From Gammaproteobacteria bacterium (GTDB taxonomy: Bacteria > Pseudomonadota > Gammaproteobacteria > Steroidobacterales > Steroidobacteraceae), in the NCBI GenBank assembly GCA_027366635.1, contig DAHXNE010000090.1, forward strand, positions 17,961 through 81,960: 64,000 nt of DNA, given 5' to 3'. This document shows positions 1 through 9,893 of the stretch, piece after piece (position 1 is the stretch's first letter; each line of letters starts with the position of its first letter). A model generated the notes under the pieces. The model ran no database searches, was not told the DNA's origin, and worked only from the letters and a program-made list of their open reading frames with translations. Made by a program: the position numbers and the translations under genes.

Positions 1-49
1 AGCCTGAGCGCAACGGCGCAGGCATTCGTCACGAGGCGGCCCACGAACC

Positions 50-1063
50 ATGAAGATCTTACTGACCGGCGCGGCTGGATTCATCGGCTTTCATACGGCG
101 CGCAAATTGCTCGCGGCCGGACACGAGGTGGTCGGGCTCGACAATCTCAACGACTACTATGACGTCAGTCTCAAGCAGGCGCGGCTCGAGATGCTCGGCC
201 GGGAGCGCGGCTTCCGCTTCGTGCGGCTGGATCTGGCCGACGAGCCGGCGATCGCCCGCCTGTTCACCGAGGAGCGCTTCGCGCGCGTCATTCACCTGGC
301 GGCGCAGGCCGGGGTGCGCCACTCATTGAAGGATCCATTCAGCTATGTGCGCAGCAACATCACCGGCACTCTCACGGTGCTCGAGGGTTGCCGGCACAAC
401 GGCGTCGAGCATCTGGTATACGCCTCGACTAGCTCCGTTTACGGCGCCAACACCGACATGCCGTTCTCGCCGCACCGTGTCGCCTCGCACCCGCTGTCGA
501 TTTATGCGGCCACCAAGCGGGCCGATGAGCTGATGGCACACAGCTATGCGGCTCTGTTCGGGCTGCCCAGCACGGGGCTGCGCTTCTTCACCGTGTACGG
601 ACCCTGGGGCCGGCCGGACATGGCGCTGTTTCTGTTCGCGCGCAACATCCTCGAAGGCAAGCCCATCGACGTCTACAACAACGGCAATCACAAGCGCGAT
701 TTCACCTACGTCGAGGACATCGCCGAAGGCGTGGTACGCGCGTGCGAGCGCATCGCCCAACCCGATCCGGCCTGGAGCGGCGATGCGCCCGATCCGGCCA
801 CGAGTCGCGCGCCATATCGGCTCTATAACATCGGCAATCGCCGGCCTGTGGAGCTGCTGCGCTACATTGAGGTGCTCGAACAGTGTCTGGGGCGCAAGGC
901 CCAGAAGCGCTTTCTGCCGCTGCAGCCGGGCGATGTGCCGGATACCTGTGCCGACGTCGAGGACCTGGTGCGTGACGTCGGCTATCGCCCGGCCACGCCG
1001 GTCGAGGAGGGCGTACGCCTCTTTGTCGATTGGTTCTGCGAGTACTACGGCTATCGCCGCTGA
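50..1063 (+). CDS. NAD-dependent nucleotide-sugar epimerase, UDP-glucuronate 4-epimerase type
   Basis: This 337-aa extended short-chain dehydrogenase probably interconverts UDP-glucuronate and UDP-galacturonate for surface polysaccharide synthesis in the cytosol. The Rossmann glycine motif GAAGFIG is at residues 7-13. The catalytic Y152xxxK156 pair lies in SIYAATKR, and the SSVYG strand is at 128-132. The insertion [17 protein letters not shown] near residue 30 is typical of the CapI/LspL/WbpP group. Length matches the family (about 335 aa). It stands apart from the catabolic genes that start at 1214, and its upstream partner would lie outside the window. Exact substrate is not decided by sequence; UDP-N-acetylglucosamine epimerisation is the alternative. 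Confidence 0.88.
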   Translation: MKILLTGAAGFIGFHTARKLLAAGHEVVGLDNLNDYYDVSLKQARLEMLGRERGFRFVRLDLADEPAIARLFTEERFARVIHLAAQAGVRHSLKDPFSYVRSNITGTLTVLEGCRHNGVEHLVYASTSSVYGANTDMPFSPHRVASHPLSIYAATKRADELMAHSYAALFGLPSTGLRFFTVYGPWGRPDMALFLFARNILEGKPIDVYNNGNHKRDFTYVEDIAEGVVRACERIAQPDPAWSGDAPDPATSRAPYRLYNIGNRRPVELLRYIEVLEQCLGRKAQKRFLPLQPGDVPDTCADVEDLVRDVGYRPATPVEEGVRLFVDWFCEYYGYRR

Positions 1064-1213
1064 GCATCGTCTTGCAGCGGCTTGACGACGGGGCGACTGT
1101 TAATCAGACTAATCAGACGTATTTTCGAGATCGCCTCGGAGGGGGACTGTGCAGCTGAATGACGCGCCGGCCGAACGCCGCCCTCGGTCCATGGTCGGCG
1201 CGCGGGGGCGGGC

Positions 1214-2122
1214 ATGTCTGCACGGGAGTTGAGCCTGTCGGTGCGGCACGAGTGCGCGGTGGGCGCCGAGCTTGGCGAAGGACCGGTTTGGGTCGCGCAC
1301 GAGTCGGCACTGTGGTTCGTGGACATCAAGGGGCATCGGCTGCACCGTCTGCGGCAGCGCACCGGCGAGCTGCACAGCTGGCTCGCGCCGGGTCCGCCGG
1401 GCTTTCTGCTGCCGCGCGCGAATGGCGGGTTCGTCGTGGGCGTGAAGGGCGGACTGCATCACTTCGATCCGCACAGCGGCGAGTTTGCGCCCCTGGCCGA
1501 GGTCGAGCCGCATCGTCCGGACAACCGCTTGAACGACGGCTGTGTCAGCCCGGAAGGGGCGCTGTGGTTCGGCTCGATGCACGACCCTGAGACCGAGCCG
1601 AGCGGCGCGCTGTATCGGCTCGATGACGGCGGTGAGTGCGTGGCGTTGGATACGGGCTATGTCGTGACCAACGGACCGGCCTTCAGTCCCGACGGGCGAG
1701 TCTTCTATCACACCGACAGCGTCGCGCGCGCCGTGTACGCCTTCGACCGTCCGGAGCCGCACGTGCTGCTCAACAAGCGTGTTCTGCTGCGCATCGAGGC
1801 GGATGCGGGCTATCCGGACGGCACCGCCGTCGATTCCGAGGGCTGCCTGTGGATTGCGCTCTGGGCGGGCGGGTGCGTACGGCGCTACTGCCCCGAGGGA
1901 CGGCTGCTGACAAGCGTCTCACTGCCCTGTTCCCAGGTCACCAAGGTTGCTTTCGGGGGCGAGGATCTGCGCACCGCATACGTCACGACGGCCCGCCAGG
2001 GGCTTTCCGCGGCCGAGCGGGCCGCCCAGCCGCAGGCCGGTGACGTGTTCAGTTTCACCGCACCGGTCGCCGGAGTGCCGCAGCGGGCATTGTCGGTGCT
2101 CTGCGATGGCCAGACGCGATGA
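1214..2122 (+). CDS. SMP-30/gluconolactonase family sugar lactonase
   Basis: This 302-aa six-bladed beta-propeller of the SMP-30/regucalcin family hydrolyses aldonolactones (galactono-, glucono- or arabinonolactone) to the open acid. The likely metal ligands are visible at family spacing: E22 in GEGPVW, N153 in TNGPAFSPDG and D202 in YPDGTAVD, with N104/D108 in the DNRLNDG substrate loop. Its stop overlaps the ATG of the next gene (ATGA), so it is translationally coupled to a 2-keto-3-deoxygalactonate kinase. That context argues for galactonolactone as the substrate, which is an inference. The start is the first ATG that keeps the complete first blade. Confidence 0.9.
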   Translation: MSARELSLSVRHECAVGAELGEGPVWVAHESALWFVDIKGHRLHRLRQRTGELHSWLAPGPPGFLLPRANGGFVVGVKGGLHHFDPHSGEFAPLAEVEPHRPDNRLNDGCVSPEGALWFGSMHDPETEPSGALYRLDDGGECVALDTGYVVTNGPAFSPDGRVFYHTDSVARAVYAFDRPEPHVLLNKRVLLRIEADAGYPDGTAVDSEGCLWIALWAGGCVRRYCPEGRLLTSVSLPCSQVTKVAFGGEDLRTAYVTTARQGLSAAERAAQPQAGDVFSFTAPVAGVPQRALSVLCDGQTR

Positions 2123-3057
2123 GCAGCGCCGGTGACCGTCCGGCCCGCACGCCGGCAAACGTAATGTGTGATTGGGGCGGCAGCCGGCTGCGTGCGTTTC
2201 TTGATGTCGACGGGCGTATCGCGGCGCGCGCCAGCGGGCCGGGCATCGCGCGGCTCGGCGAGCAGACTCCCGCCGACGTTCTGTGCCGCACGCTGGCGCC
2301 GTGGCGCACGAGCCATCACTTCGAGCGGATCATGCTGTCCGGGATGGCGGGCTCGCGCACCGGGCTGGCCGAGGTGCCCTACGTGCGCGCCCCGGCGGCA
2401 CTTGCGCAGTGGCGGTCCGCGGCGCAGAGCCTGCGCTGCGGCGAGGATACCGTGGGGATTCTCCCTGGCATTCAGGCGCAGAATTTTCGCGATGTGCCGG
2501 ACGTGATGCGCGGCGAGGAGGCCCAGATCTTCGGGGCTCTGCGGCTGCGGGCCCGGCTCGCCGAAGGTCGACGCATGATGGTACTGCCTGGCACGCACAG
2601 CAAATGGGTGGAGGTTCGCGACGGACGCATCGCCCGGCTGCAGACCTATTTCACCGGCGAGCTGTTCGAGCTGCTGTGCACGCGGTCGTCGCTGCTGCGG
2701 CTCGGTGGAACGTTCGAGGCCGATGAGGACGGGTTCGACGTCGGCGTACGCAACGCCGCCCGGTACGATCTGGCGGCCAATCTGTTCGAAGCGCGCAGCG
2801 CGCAGCTCATCGAGGGTCGCTCGGCCGGCTGGGCTCGCTCATTTCTCTCCGGAGTGCTGATCGGCGCGGAGGTGCACAGCATGGGTGCGATGCCGAACGC
2901 TGCGCGCGGGGAGCTCACGCTGATCGGTGATCCGCAGCTGACCGAGCGCTACCGACGTGCGCTGGGCGCATCCGGTATCGAAGCACAGTGTCTGGACGGC
3001 GATGATTGCGTGCTTGCCGGCCTGCGGGCAGCGGCAGAGGGGATGAGCAATGAGTGA
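2119..3057 (+). CDS. dgoK: 2-dehydro-3-deoxygalactonokinase
   Basis: This 312-aa protein belongs to the DgoK family, which phosphorylates 2-keto-3-deoxygalactonate with ATP in De Ley-Doudoroff galactose catabolism. The N-terminal nucleotide-binding motif CDWGGSRLRAF (near residues 17-27) and the family hallmark LPGTHSKWVEV (near 156-166) are present, and length is normal. It overlaps the lactonase upstream by 4 nt and the aldolase downstream by 8 nt, so the three genes form one coupled transcript. Assignment to galactonate rather than gluconate rests on family identity plus the adjacent aldolase. Confidence 0.93.
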   Translation: MSSAGDRPARTPANVMCDWGGSRLRAFLDVDGRIAARASGPGIARLGEQTPADVLCRTLAPWRTSHHFERIMLSGMAGSRTGLAEVPYVRAPAALAQWRSAAQSLRCGEDTVGILPGIQAQNFRDVPDVMRGEEAQIFGALRLRARLAEGRRMMVLPGTHSKWVEVRDGRIARLQTYFTGELFELLCTRSSLLRLGGTFEADEDGFDVGVRNAARYDLAANLFEARSAQLIEGRSAGWARSFLSGVLIGAEVHSMGAMPNAARGELTLIGDPQLTERYRRALGASGIEAQCLDGDDCVLAGLRAAAEGMSNE

Positions 3058-3712
3058 GATGACGATAGACCCATTGATCGACGCGGACGTCCCACCGGTG
3101 ATTGCGATTCTGCGGGGCGTGATGCCGGAGCAGGCGCGGGACATCGGCCACGCGCTGCTTGAAGGCGGCATCCGCGTCATGGAGGTTCCGCTGAACTCGC
3201 CCCGGCCGCTGGCAAGCATCGAGAGGCTGTGCGGGGAGTTTGGCGCGCAGGCGCTGATCGGGGCTGGCACCGTCCTGTCGGTGTCGCAAGTCGACGATGT
3301 GGCGGCCGCCGGCGCGCGGCTGATTGTCTCGCCGCATACGGATCCGGCCGTAATCCGCCGGGCTGTGACGCTGGGACTGGAGTGCCTGCCGGGGTGCATG
3401 AGCCCCAGCGAGGCATTTGCGGCCCTGGCCGCCGGCGCGCGGCGGCTGAAACTCTTTCCGGCCGCGACTCTTGGCCCGGGCTATCTGCAGGCGCTGCGGG
3501 AGGTGCTGCCGCCCACGACCAGTGTCTGGGCGGTCGGGGGCACCGGTGCGCACGATCTTGCGCTCTGGCTGCGGGCTGGCGCGGCCGGCATCGGCGTGGG
3601 CGGCTCGCTGTACAAGGCGGGCGATCCAGCCGCGGTGGTCGAGGATCGCGCCCGAGCGCTGCAGGCCACCTGGCGCGGCCTGCAAGCCGCTGATCAGTCC
3701 GGAGGCGAGTGA
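3050..3712 (+). CDS. dgoA: 2-dehydro-3-deoxy-6-phosphogalactonate aldolase (KDPG/KDPGal family)
   Basis: This 220-aa class I aldolase cleaves 2-keto-3-deoxy-6-phosphogalactonate to pyruvate and glyceraldehyde-3-phosphate. The Schiff-base lysine is K134 in RLKLFPA, and the general-base glutamate is E45 in MEVPLNS. The GAGTVLS segment (71-77) and C-terminal phosphate-binding GIGVGGSLYK complete the KDPG aldolase barrel. The ATG lies 8 nt inside dgoK, so translation is coupled. The KDPG and KDPGal enzymes are close relatives; the neighbouring dgoK favours the galactonate enzyme. An inverted repeat follows the gene and separates it from the convergent transporter. Confidence 0.92.
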   Translation: MSEMTIDPLIDADVPPVIAILRGVMPEQARDIGHALLEGGIRVMEVPLNSPRPLASIERLCGEFGAQALIGAGTVLSVSQVDDVAAAGARLIVSPHTDPAVIRRAVTLGLECLPGCMSPSEAFAALAAGARRLKLFPAATLGPGYLQALREVLPPTTSVWAVGGTGAHDLALWLRAGAAGIGVGGSLYKAGDPAAVVEDRARALQATWRGLQAADQSGGE

Positions 3713-3753
3713 GGCGCGCCGCTGCGCGCGCAAGCGACCGACCGGATCGTCAC

Positions 3754-3774
3754 GGTACCGTACTGCACGGTACC
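3754..3774. terminator. Hairpin between convergent dgoA and sugar symporter
   Basis: A perfect 8-bp inverted repeat (GGTACCGT, loop ACTGC, ACGGTACC) lies between two genes that converge. There is no T-run on either side, so a Rho-independent role is uncertain; a bidirectional transcript end is the simplest reading. Confidence 0.4.
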
Positions 3775-3932
3775 CCGTGCTGCGCATTCGTGTACGGCAT
3801 CACGGTGGCGCGCAAGCGCGGCACTCGCGCCAGCACGGAGTTCCGCCGTCGCGTACCGGCGGCTCCCGCCTGGATCGCCGGGCTGGCGTCAATCGTGAGG
3901 GTCGGCTTCGCTGCCGCGCCGAGCTTGCGCCG

Positions 3933-5321
3933 TCATTGGCCCAGCGTCCTGAGCGGTTTGCCGGCCATCAAGTCCCGCTCGATGTGCTCGAGAGTGACGC
4001 CTTTTGTTTCTGGAATGAGCCCGAGGGTGATCAGGATGAACAACACGTTCAAGCCGGCATAGAGCCAGAATGTGTTGGCATGTCCAAAATGAGTCAGAAG
4101 ACTGAGGAACGTTGCGCCGACGACGAAATTGCCAACCCAATTGGCCACCGTCGAGACGCCAATTCCGAAGTTGCGGCCCTGCAGGGGCTGCACTTCCGAG
4201 CAGAGGATCCAGATCAATGGGCCGGCGGACATCGCAAAGCCGACGATGAAGATGAGCAGCATCACGACGGTGAATAATTGCTCGGCATGAGACGTTATCC
4301 CCAGGTGCATCATCAGGCCGACCAGGCCAAGGCCGATCGCCATCACGCAAAAACCGATATACAGGATGGGCTTGCGGCCGAGGCGATCCACGAAGGCAAT
4401 GGCAATGAACGTGGCCAGGACATTGGTCAGTCCAACAGCCGCCGTGAACCACATTTGCGCCGTCAGCGCGTAGCCCATATCTTGGAATATGTGCGGCGCG
4501 TAATACATGACGACATTCATGCCGGTCAACTGCTGGACAAATTGCAGCAGGACGCCCAGCCCAACCGAGCGCCGGAAATTGCGATTATTTACAAACATCG
4601 TCAGGCCGCGCTGCGGTATTTTCAGCTGCGCTTCGATTTCGGAAATTTCGGCGGCAACCGCGCCCGGGTCCGCCCGCAACCGATGTAGCACCTCGACGGC
4701 CGCGCTCTTGCGGCCCTTCATCATGAGCCAACGAGGACTCTCCGGCAAAGCTAAAACGCCAACCAGGAAGAAAAATCCGGGTATGGCAATAATTCCGAGC
4801 ATCCAATGCCAGTTGCCGCTGTAGCTGAACGCGGTGTCCGAGAGAAATGCAAGCAAGATTCCAATCGTAATCATCAGCTGATATGAGGCAACGATTGCGC
4901 CGCGATTACGCTCAGGAGACACCTCGGCTAGATACATTGGCGCTGTGAAAGTCAGCACCCCGATGGCGAGACCGAGAACGAGACGCCAGGCGAGAAGCCC
5001 ATCGACGGATCCGGCCAGGCCGCACATCACCGAGGCTAATACGAATATCCCCGCGCCGAGCACCAGGGATCGTTTGCGGCCCAGCCTCGAGGACATGAAG
5101 CTGGCGAGCGCGGCGCCGAGCGCGGCGCCAATCATCATCCAACTTACGATGTCTTCGAGAATACGATCGGAGATTTTGAAATCGTCTTGGATGAAGTGCT
5201 GCGCGCCGGATATGACTCCGATGTCCAGACCAAACATCAGGCCGGCAAGCGCGCCAAGAGCGCCGACGAAAAGTACATAAGTTCTGGCGTGTATGGCGCT
5301 GCGTTCTGTCGTCGCGTTCAT
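3933..5321 (-). CDS. MFS sugar/H+ symporter, GalP/XylE-like
   Basis: This 462-aa inner-membrane transporter of the sugar porter (SP) family probably imports galactose or a related monosaccharide with protons. Twelve hydrophobic segments are evident. Signature motifs are SSRLGRKRS in loop 2-3, PESPRWLMMKGR after helix 6, QQLTGMNVVMYYAP in helix 7, DRLGRKP in loop 8-9 and PETKGVTLEHIE at the C-terminus. It is encoded opposite the lactonase-kinase-aldolase genes and next to a beta-galactosidase-like gene, so it probably feeds that pathway. A good promoter and a palindrome lie about 320 nt upstream, giving a long leader. Confidence 0.92.
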   Translation of the reverse strand: MNATTERSAIHARTYVLFVGALGALAGLMFGLDIGVISGAQHFIQDDFKISDRILEDIVSWMMIGAALGAALASFMSSRLGRKRSLVLGAGIFVLASVMCGLAGSVDGLLAWRLVLGLAIGVLTFTAPMYLAEVSPERNRGAIVASYQLMITIGILLAFLSDTAFSYSGNWHWMLGIIAIPGFFFLVGVLALPESPRWLMMKGRKSAAVEVLHRLRADPGAVAAEISEIEAQLKIPQRGLTMFVNNRNFRRSVGLGVLLQFVQQLTGMNVVMYYAPHIFQDMGYALTAQMWFTAAVGLTNVLATFIAIAFVDRLGRKPILYIGFCVMAIGLGLVGLMMHLGITSHAEQLFTVVMLLIFIVGFAMSAGPLIWILCSEVQPLQGRNFGIGVSTVANWVGNFVVGATFLSLLTHFGHANTFWLYAGLNVLFILITLGLIPETKGVTLEHIERDLMAGKPLRTLGQ

Positions 5322-5632
5322 GAATAGCCTGCGGATAGTTGAATGGCGCGTGCGGTAGTGGTCGGGGTGCTGTTGCGCGCCTGCAAAGCGGTCAAGACCA
5401 AGCGCAACGTATCAGTGGCTTGCATCCTGCGCCGATTGGCAAGTCTCCACCCGATGGCGCCGTCGTCTCTAAGGAAGCGAATGCCGATTCGGCCGGCCGC
5501 CCGCCAGTTGCGGCTGCGCGCGTCCTGGACCGTGGCCGGCGCCGCGACGAACACCTGCGGCCGCAGCTGACCTGAGTTCCCCGGCATCCGAGCATTTCAT
5601 CGTGATGGGATGCATCCCCGCCCAAGTATGTT

Positions 5633-5645
5633 TACTATGATAGTA
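5633..5645. promoter_or_regulatory. Perfect 13-bp palindrome, probable operator
   Basis: TACTATGATAGTA is a perfect inverted repeat centred on one base. It sits immediately downstream of the -10 box of the minus-strand promoter, where a bound repressor would block initiation. Sequence around it (TTTATAGTA) partly repeats the half-site. The cognate regulator is not identified; the FadR-type regulator at 9.9 kb is one candidate. Confidence 0.5.
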
Positions 5646-5674
5646 TTTATAGTACAGCAGTGCCGATCTGGCAA
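5646..5674 (-). promoter_or_regulatory. Sigma-70 promoter for the sugar symporter
   Basis: On the minus strand TTGCCA (5674-5669) and TATAAA (5651-5646) are separated by exactly 17 nt. It points towards the symporter, whose ATG is about 320 nt downstream. It is among the best-matching sigma-70 promoters I found by eye in the window. Confidence 0.6.
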
Positions 5675-6092
5675 GCACCGGCGGGTGCTGCCGGCGCCTG
5701 CCACAACGGTAGTGGATCGTGACCGAACGCCACAGCGTAGCGGGATTGGATTCGATGGTACAGCACCTTCAGCCGGATAACGGCGGCACGGCGTGCGGTC
5801 CGGAACAATCTCGATTGATCCATTCGCCAAGCAAGGTGTTGGGCCGCAGGCTGGCCTTCGCCAGTTATGCGGCGCGCGCTTTTGGCGCGCTGGAGTATTC
5901 GGCCCGAGGCAACCAGCCGGGCCTGGCCGGTCCCGCTGCGGGGCTGGCGCTCACGACCGAGCGCGCGATCTGCGCTCGATTGTGCGGCGGGGCGGGTCTC
6001 GAGGTTCGGTGGAAACCGCGCAAGCTGCGGGTCAATGGCCGACCGACTCCGGGGTACCGCAAGATGAGCAACCACCAGAGGCGAGGGCGGCG

Positions 6093-7730
6093 ATGATACT
6101 TGCAGCGAGCCAGATGCGTGTCCGACGGTTCGGTCGGCAATTGCTGTTGCTGGGCATGCTGGGCATGACTGCGCTCGGGTCGGCGTGGGCCGCAAGCGCG
6201 GTGCCGTTGCCACGGATTATCTCGAGTCATGGCCGCTACGAGCTCAGAGTCGACGGCAAGCCGTATGTCATTCTCGGCGCGCAGGTGAATAACTCGAGCA
6301 ACTACTCGGCAATGTTGCCCGAGGTATGGCCTGCCATCATGGACGTCGATGCCAATACGATCGTGATGCCGATCGCGTGGCAACAGATTGAGCCGAATCC
6401 GGGGCAATTCAATTTCTCGTTTCTCGATCGGTTCTTGAGGCAAGCGCGACAGCATCATGTTCACGCGATTCTGCTGTGGTTCGCCACCTGGAAGAACGGC
6501 AATCCGAACTATTGCCCGGCGTGGGTCAAGCTCGACAACAGCCGCTTCCCTCGGGTGGTCAATCGCAACGGCCAGCTGGTCAATTCGCTCTCGCCGCTGG
6601 CGAGCACGACCCTTGATGCCGATCGCACGGCTTTCGTGGCTCTGATGAAGCATCTGAAGGCGGTCGATCCCGAGCACACCGTGATCATGGTTCAGGTCGA
6701 GAACGAGACCGGTACCTACGGTTCCAAGCGCGACTATTCGGCGGCTGCGGATCGATTATTCAACGGCCCCGTGCCCCACCGTCTCGTGCGGGCGCTCGGG
6801 CTGCGGCCCGGAACCTGGCGACAGGTATTCGGCAGCCACGCCGCCGATCTGTTTCATGCCTGGAACATCGCCCGTTTCGTGAACCAGGTTGCCGCGGCCG
6901 GCAAGGCGGTCTATCCGCTGCCGATGTACGTCAATGCCGCATTGCGCAATCCGTTTCATCACAATCCACCACTGCCATACGAGTACGGCGGCCCGACCTA
7001 CAATGCGATTCGGGTGTGGAAAGTCGCGGCGCCGGACATCAATATCATCGGGCCGGATATCTACATGCGAAGCTCGCGGCTCTACTTCAAGGTTCTTCAG
7101 CAATATCACCGTGCCGATAACCCGATGTTTGTCAGCGAAACCGGCAACGCCCCGGTTTACGCGCGCTACCTGTTCGCTACGCTCGGGCATCAGGGCATTG
7201 GGTTTTCACCATTCGGAATAGACTACACCGGCTATTCCAATTTTCCGCTCGGCGCCCGCCGGATCGATCGGCGCACATTCGCCCCTTTGTCGCTGGAATA
7301 TCACTTGCTACGGCCGATGGATTCACTGTTGGCGCGCTTGAGTTTCGCCGGCCGTGTGTACGGTGTATCGGAGCCCGACGACCGGCACTCGCAAACCATT
7401 CGGCTGGGACGCTGGGAGGCGACGATTTCTTACGATATGCCCATGTTTGGCGACAGCCCGTACAAGCGGCCGCAACCGCTCGATGGCGGCGCGATCATCG
7501 CCCGACTCGGGCCGAATGAGTTTCTGGTGACCGGGGTGCATGCGCGTGTGTCGTTCTCGTTGGTCCACCGGCATTCGAATGAATTCGTGATTTTCAACCG
7601 TGTCGTGCAGGGGACTTATCGGCATGGGGTGTGGAGGTTTATGCGCGTCTGGAATGGAGATCAGACCGATTGGGGCCTGAATTTCGCCGCGCGGCCGCAG
7701 GTCCTGCACGTGCGTTTGGCGACCTACTGA
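6093..7730 (+). CDS. Exported beta-galactosidase-like glycoside hydrolase (GH35/GH42-like, DUF5597)
   Basis: This 545-aa protein starts with a basic, hydrophobic signal peptide ending near AWAAS (residue 35), so it acts in the periplasm or outside. A TIM barrel follows: E205 in QVENETG is the expected acid/base and E349 in FVSETG the nucleophile, as in GH35 beta-galactosidases. The C-terminal third matches the DUF5597 layout of Caulobacter/Xanthomonas beta-galactosidases. I chose ATG 6093 because it gives a clean signal peptide; the open frame extends 100 codons further upstream without domain signal. It probably releases galactose for the neighbouring symporter and the De Ley-Doudoroff genes. 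The natural galactoside (lactose or plant glycan) cannot be read from sequence. Confidence 0.85.
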   Translation: MILAASQMRVRRFGRQLLLLGMLGMTALGSAWAASAVPLPRIISSHGRYELRVDGKPYVILGAQVNNSSNYSAMLPEVWPAIMDVDANTIVMPIAWQQIEPNPGQFNFSFLDRFLRQARQHHVHAILLWFATWKNGNPNYCPAWVKLDNSRFPRVVNRNGQLVNSLSPLASTTLDADRTAFVALMKHLKAVDPEHTVIMVQVENETGTYGSKRDYSAAADRLFNGPVPHRLVRALGLRPGTWRQVFGSHAADLFHAWNIARFVNQVAAAGKAVYPLPMYVNAALRNPFHHNPPLPYEYGGPTYNAIRVWKVAAPDINIIGPDIYMRSSRLYFKVLQQYHRADNPMFVSETGNAPVYARYLFATLGHQGIGFSPFGIDYTGYSNFPLGARRIDRRTFAPLSLEYHLLRPMDSLLARLSFAGRVYGVSEPDDRHSQTIRLGRWEATISYDMPMFGDSPYKRPQPLDGGAIIARLGPNEFLVTGVHARVSFSLVHRHSNEFVIFNRVVQGTYRHGVWRFMRVWNGDQTDWGLNFAARPQVLHVRLATY

Positions 7731-7971
7731 CCGTTTTCGGCAATGGTTGAGTTCACGTTCGCTGCAGCGATGCTGCTGGCGGCCGCGTGGACAGGCCCGG
7801 GTCCACGCGGCCGCCTCAGAACGACAGCTCCCGGAATCGTCGTTACAGCATCTTCGGGCAGGTCGGCAGCGCGGGCCGGCACAGGACCGCCGTGAGCGGA
7901 TGCCTCGGCCAGCGCGTCTGCCGAGCGCCGGAAGTAACTGCGTGCCGGCGGCGCGAACGCCGGCGTGAGGC

Positions 7972-9783
7972 TCAGTGATTGTCGCGCGGCACGCCGAAGC
8001 GCGCCTCGACCCGCTGATATTGTTCCGCGCCGTTTAAAATCATGCCCGCATCGAGCTGCCCGACCATGGCGCGCTGGATCTGCTGCCACGGCGTCTGCGA
8101 CGGCGGGGAGTGGTAGCCGCCCGCGGCCTCGAGGGACGCGCGCCGAGTGGCCAACTCGCGCTCATCGAGCAGTACGTTGACTTCGCGCTTGCGCAGGTCG
8201 ACGCGGATCCGGTCGCCGTTCTTCAGCAGCGCGAGCCCGCCCCCGGCGGCCGCCTCCGGTGAGGCGTTGAGGATCGAGGGGGAGCCGGAGGTGCCCGACT
8301 GGCGGCCGTCGCCGATGCACGGCAGCACGGTGACGCCTTGTTTGATCAGGTAATTTGGCGGCCGCATGTTGACGACTTCGGCAGAGCCGGGGTAGCCGAT
8401 GGGTCCGGTGCCGCGCATGACCAGCACGGTGTGTGCATCGATGCCGAGGGTCGGATCGTCGATGTGCGCGTGATAGTCCTCCGGACCGTCGAACACAACC
8501 ACCGGCCCCTCGAAGGCATCCCGATCGGCTGGGTTGCGCAGGTGGCGGGCGCGAAATTCCTCGGAAATCACGCTGGTCTTCATGATTGCCGAGTCGAACA
8601 GGTTGCCGCGCAGCACGAGAAAGCCGGCGTTCGTCTGCAGCGGTTGCTCGATCGGACGGATGACCTCGCTGTCGGCGATGGCGTGGCCACGACAGTTCTC
8701 CCCGAGCGTGCGGCCGTTGACGGTGATGGCCTGCTCGCGGATCAGGCCGCGTTGCATCAGCTGGTTGACCACGGCCGGAACGCCGCCGGCGCGGTGGAAG
8801 TCCTCGGCCAGATAGTCCCCGGCCGGCTGCAGGTTCACCAGTAGCGGCACCTCGTAGCCATAGGTTTGCCAGTCTTCCAGGCTTAGTTCGACACCCATGT
8901 GCCGGGCGATCGCCACGAGGTGAATCGGCGCATTGGTCGACCCGCCGATGGCCGAGGCGACCACGATGGCGTTGAGAAACGCTTCGCGGGTCATGACGGC
9001 CGACGGCCGTAGATTCTCGTGCACCATCGCCACGATGCGCGTACCGGTCTGGTAGGCGATCTGCGCCCGCTCGCGATGCGGCGCCGGAATATTTCCCGCC
9101 CCCGGCAGCTGCATGCCAAGCGCCTCGGCGATGGAGTTCATCGTGCTCGCCGTGCCCATGGTGTTGCAGTAGCCGGTCGAGGGCGTGGAGGCCGCGACCC
9201 GCTGCATGAACCCCGCATAATCGATTTTCCCGGCCGCGAGCAGCTGGCGGGACTCCCACACGATGGTTCCGGAGCCGACCCGCCTGCCCTCGAACCAGCC
9301 GTTGGTCATCGGACCGACCGAGAGCGCGATGGCGGGAATATCCATGGTGGCGGCGGCCATCAGGCACGCCGGGGTCGTCTTGTCGCAGCCGATGGTCAGC
9401 ACAACCCCGTCGATCGGGTAGCCGTGTAGCACCTCGACCAGCCCGAGGTAGGCGAGGTTGCGGTCGAGCGCGGCGGTCGGCCGGCGGCTCGTTTCCTGGA
9501 TGGGATGCACGGGAAACTCGATAGGCACACCGCCGGCGGCGCGAATGCCCGCGGCCACGCGCTCGGCGAGCACCAAGTGGTGGCGGTTGCAGGGCGAGAG
9601 GTCCGAGCCGGTCTGGGCGATACCGATGATCGGCTTGCCGGTTTGCAACTCCTCGAGCGTCAGGCCGTAATTGAGATAGCGCTCGAGGTGCAAGGCGGTC
9701 ATGCCCGGGTCGGTCGGATCGTCGAACCAGGCGCGTGAGCGCAGCTTCGGTCCGGTGGCTTGTTTGCGGTCTGCTGCGCTCAT
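7972..9783 (-). CDS. IlvD/EDD family sugar-acid dehydratase
   Basis: This 603-aa enzyme belongs to the dihydroxy-acid/6-phosphogluconate dehydratase superfamily, in the arm that contains xylonate, arabonate and galactonate dehydratases. It removes water from an aldonate to give a 2-keto-3-deoxy acid. Fe-S cluster ligands are visible: C65 (LSPCN), C133 in GCDKTTPAC and C206 in YCNTMGTAS. Context (lactonase, 2-keto-3-deoxygalactonate kinase, aldolase) suggests galactonate as the substrate. The start at 9783 (MSAADRKQ) is chosen over a longer frame because the extension runs through the promoter. It is transcribed divergently from a FadR-type regulator. Confidence 0.87.
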   Translation of the reverse strand: MSAADRKQATGPKLRSRAWFDDPTDPGMTALHLERYLNYGLTLEELQTGKPIIGIAQTGSDLSPCNRHHLVLAERVAAGIRAAGGVPIEFPVHPIQETSRRPTAALDRNLAYLGLVEVLHGYPIDGVVLTIGCDKTTPACLMAAATMDIPAIALSVGPMTNGWFEGRRVGSGTIVWESRQLLAAGKIDYAGFMQRVAASTPSTGYCNTMGTASTMNSIAEALGMQLPGAGNIPAPHRERAQIAYQTGTRIVAMVHENLRPSAVMTREAFLNAIVVASAIGGSTNAPIHLVAIARHMGVELSLEDWQTYGYEVPLLVNLQPAGDYLAEDFHRAGGVPAVVNQLMQRGLIREQAITVNGRTLGENCRGHAIADSEVIRPIEQPLQTNAGFLVLRGNLFDSAIMKTSVISEEFRARHLRNPADRDAFEGPVVVFDGPEDYHAHIDDPTLGIDAHTVLVMRGTGPIGYPGSAEVVNMRPPNYLIKQGVTVLPCIGDGRQSGTSGSPSILNASPEAAAGGGLALLKNGDRIRVDLRKREVNVLLDERELATRRASLEAAGGYHSPPSQTPWQQIQRAMVGQLDAGMILNGAEQYQRVEARFGVPRDNH

Positions 9784-9819
9784 GATGGCCTGCCCAATCT
9801 GGATGCTTTGAAAGCAATA

Positions 9820-9847
9820 ATCATATAATATATGCGCAGTCGTGCAA
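9820..9847 (-). promoter_or_regulatory. Probable promoter of the sugar-acid dehydratase
   Basis: On the minus strand TTGCAC (9847-9842) and TATGAT (9825-9820) are spaced by 16 nt and lie about 40 nt before the dehydratase ATG. The AT-rich run around 9815-9832 contrasts with the GC-rich surroundings. Confidence 0.45.
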
Positions 9848-9893
9848 ACTCGGCCTGCCGGGGCAGGCTGCGAATGGGCGGCCGAGCTGCAGA

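Larger units (their letters stand above)
5322..6092. other. Intergenic region between symporter and beta-galactosidase-like gene
   Basis: These roughly 770 bases carry the control region of two divergent sugar genes. The section 5600-5680 is locally AT-rich and holds the symporter promoter and a palindrome. An open frame at 5719-6096 and the upstream extension of the beta-galactosidase frame have arginine/glycine-rich composition without recognisable domains, so I do not call a gene there. Confidence 0.55.

Noticed and set aside
5719..6096. 125-aa ORF upstream of the beta-galactosidase gene
   Set aside because: No domain, no convincing start, and it overlaps the signal-peptide start of the real gene.
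8162..9817. 551-aa ORF inside the dehydratase in another frame
   Set aside because: A GC-driven shadow frame with arginine/alanine-rich composition and no domain; the dehydratase frame has the Fe-S motifs.
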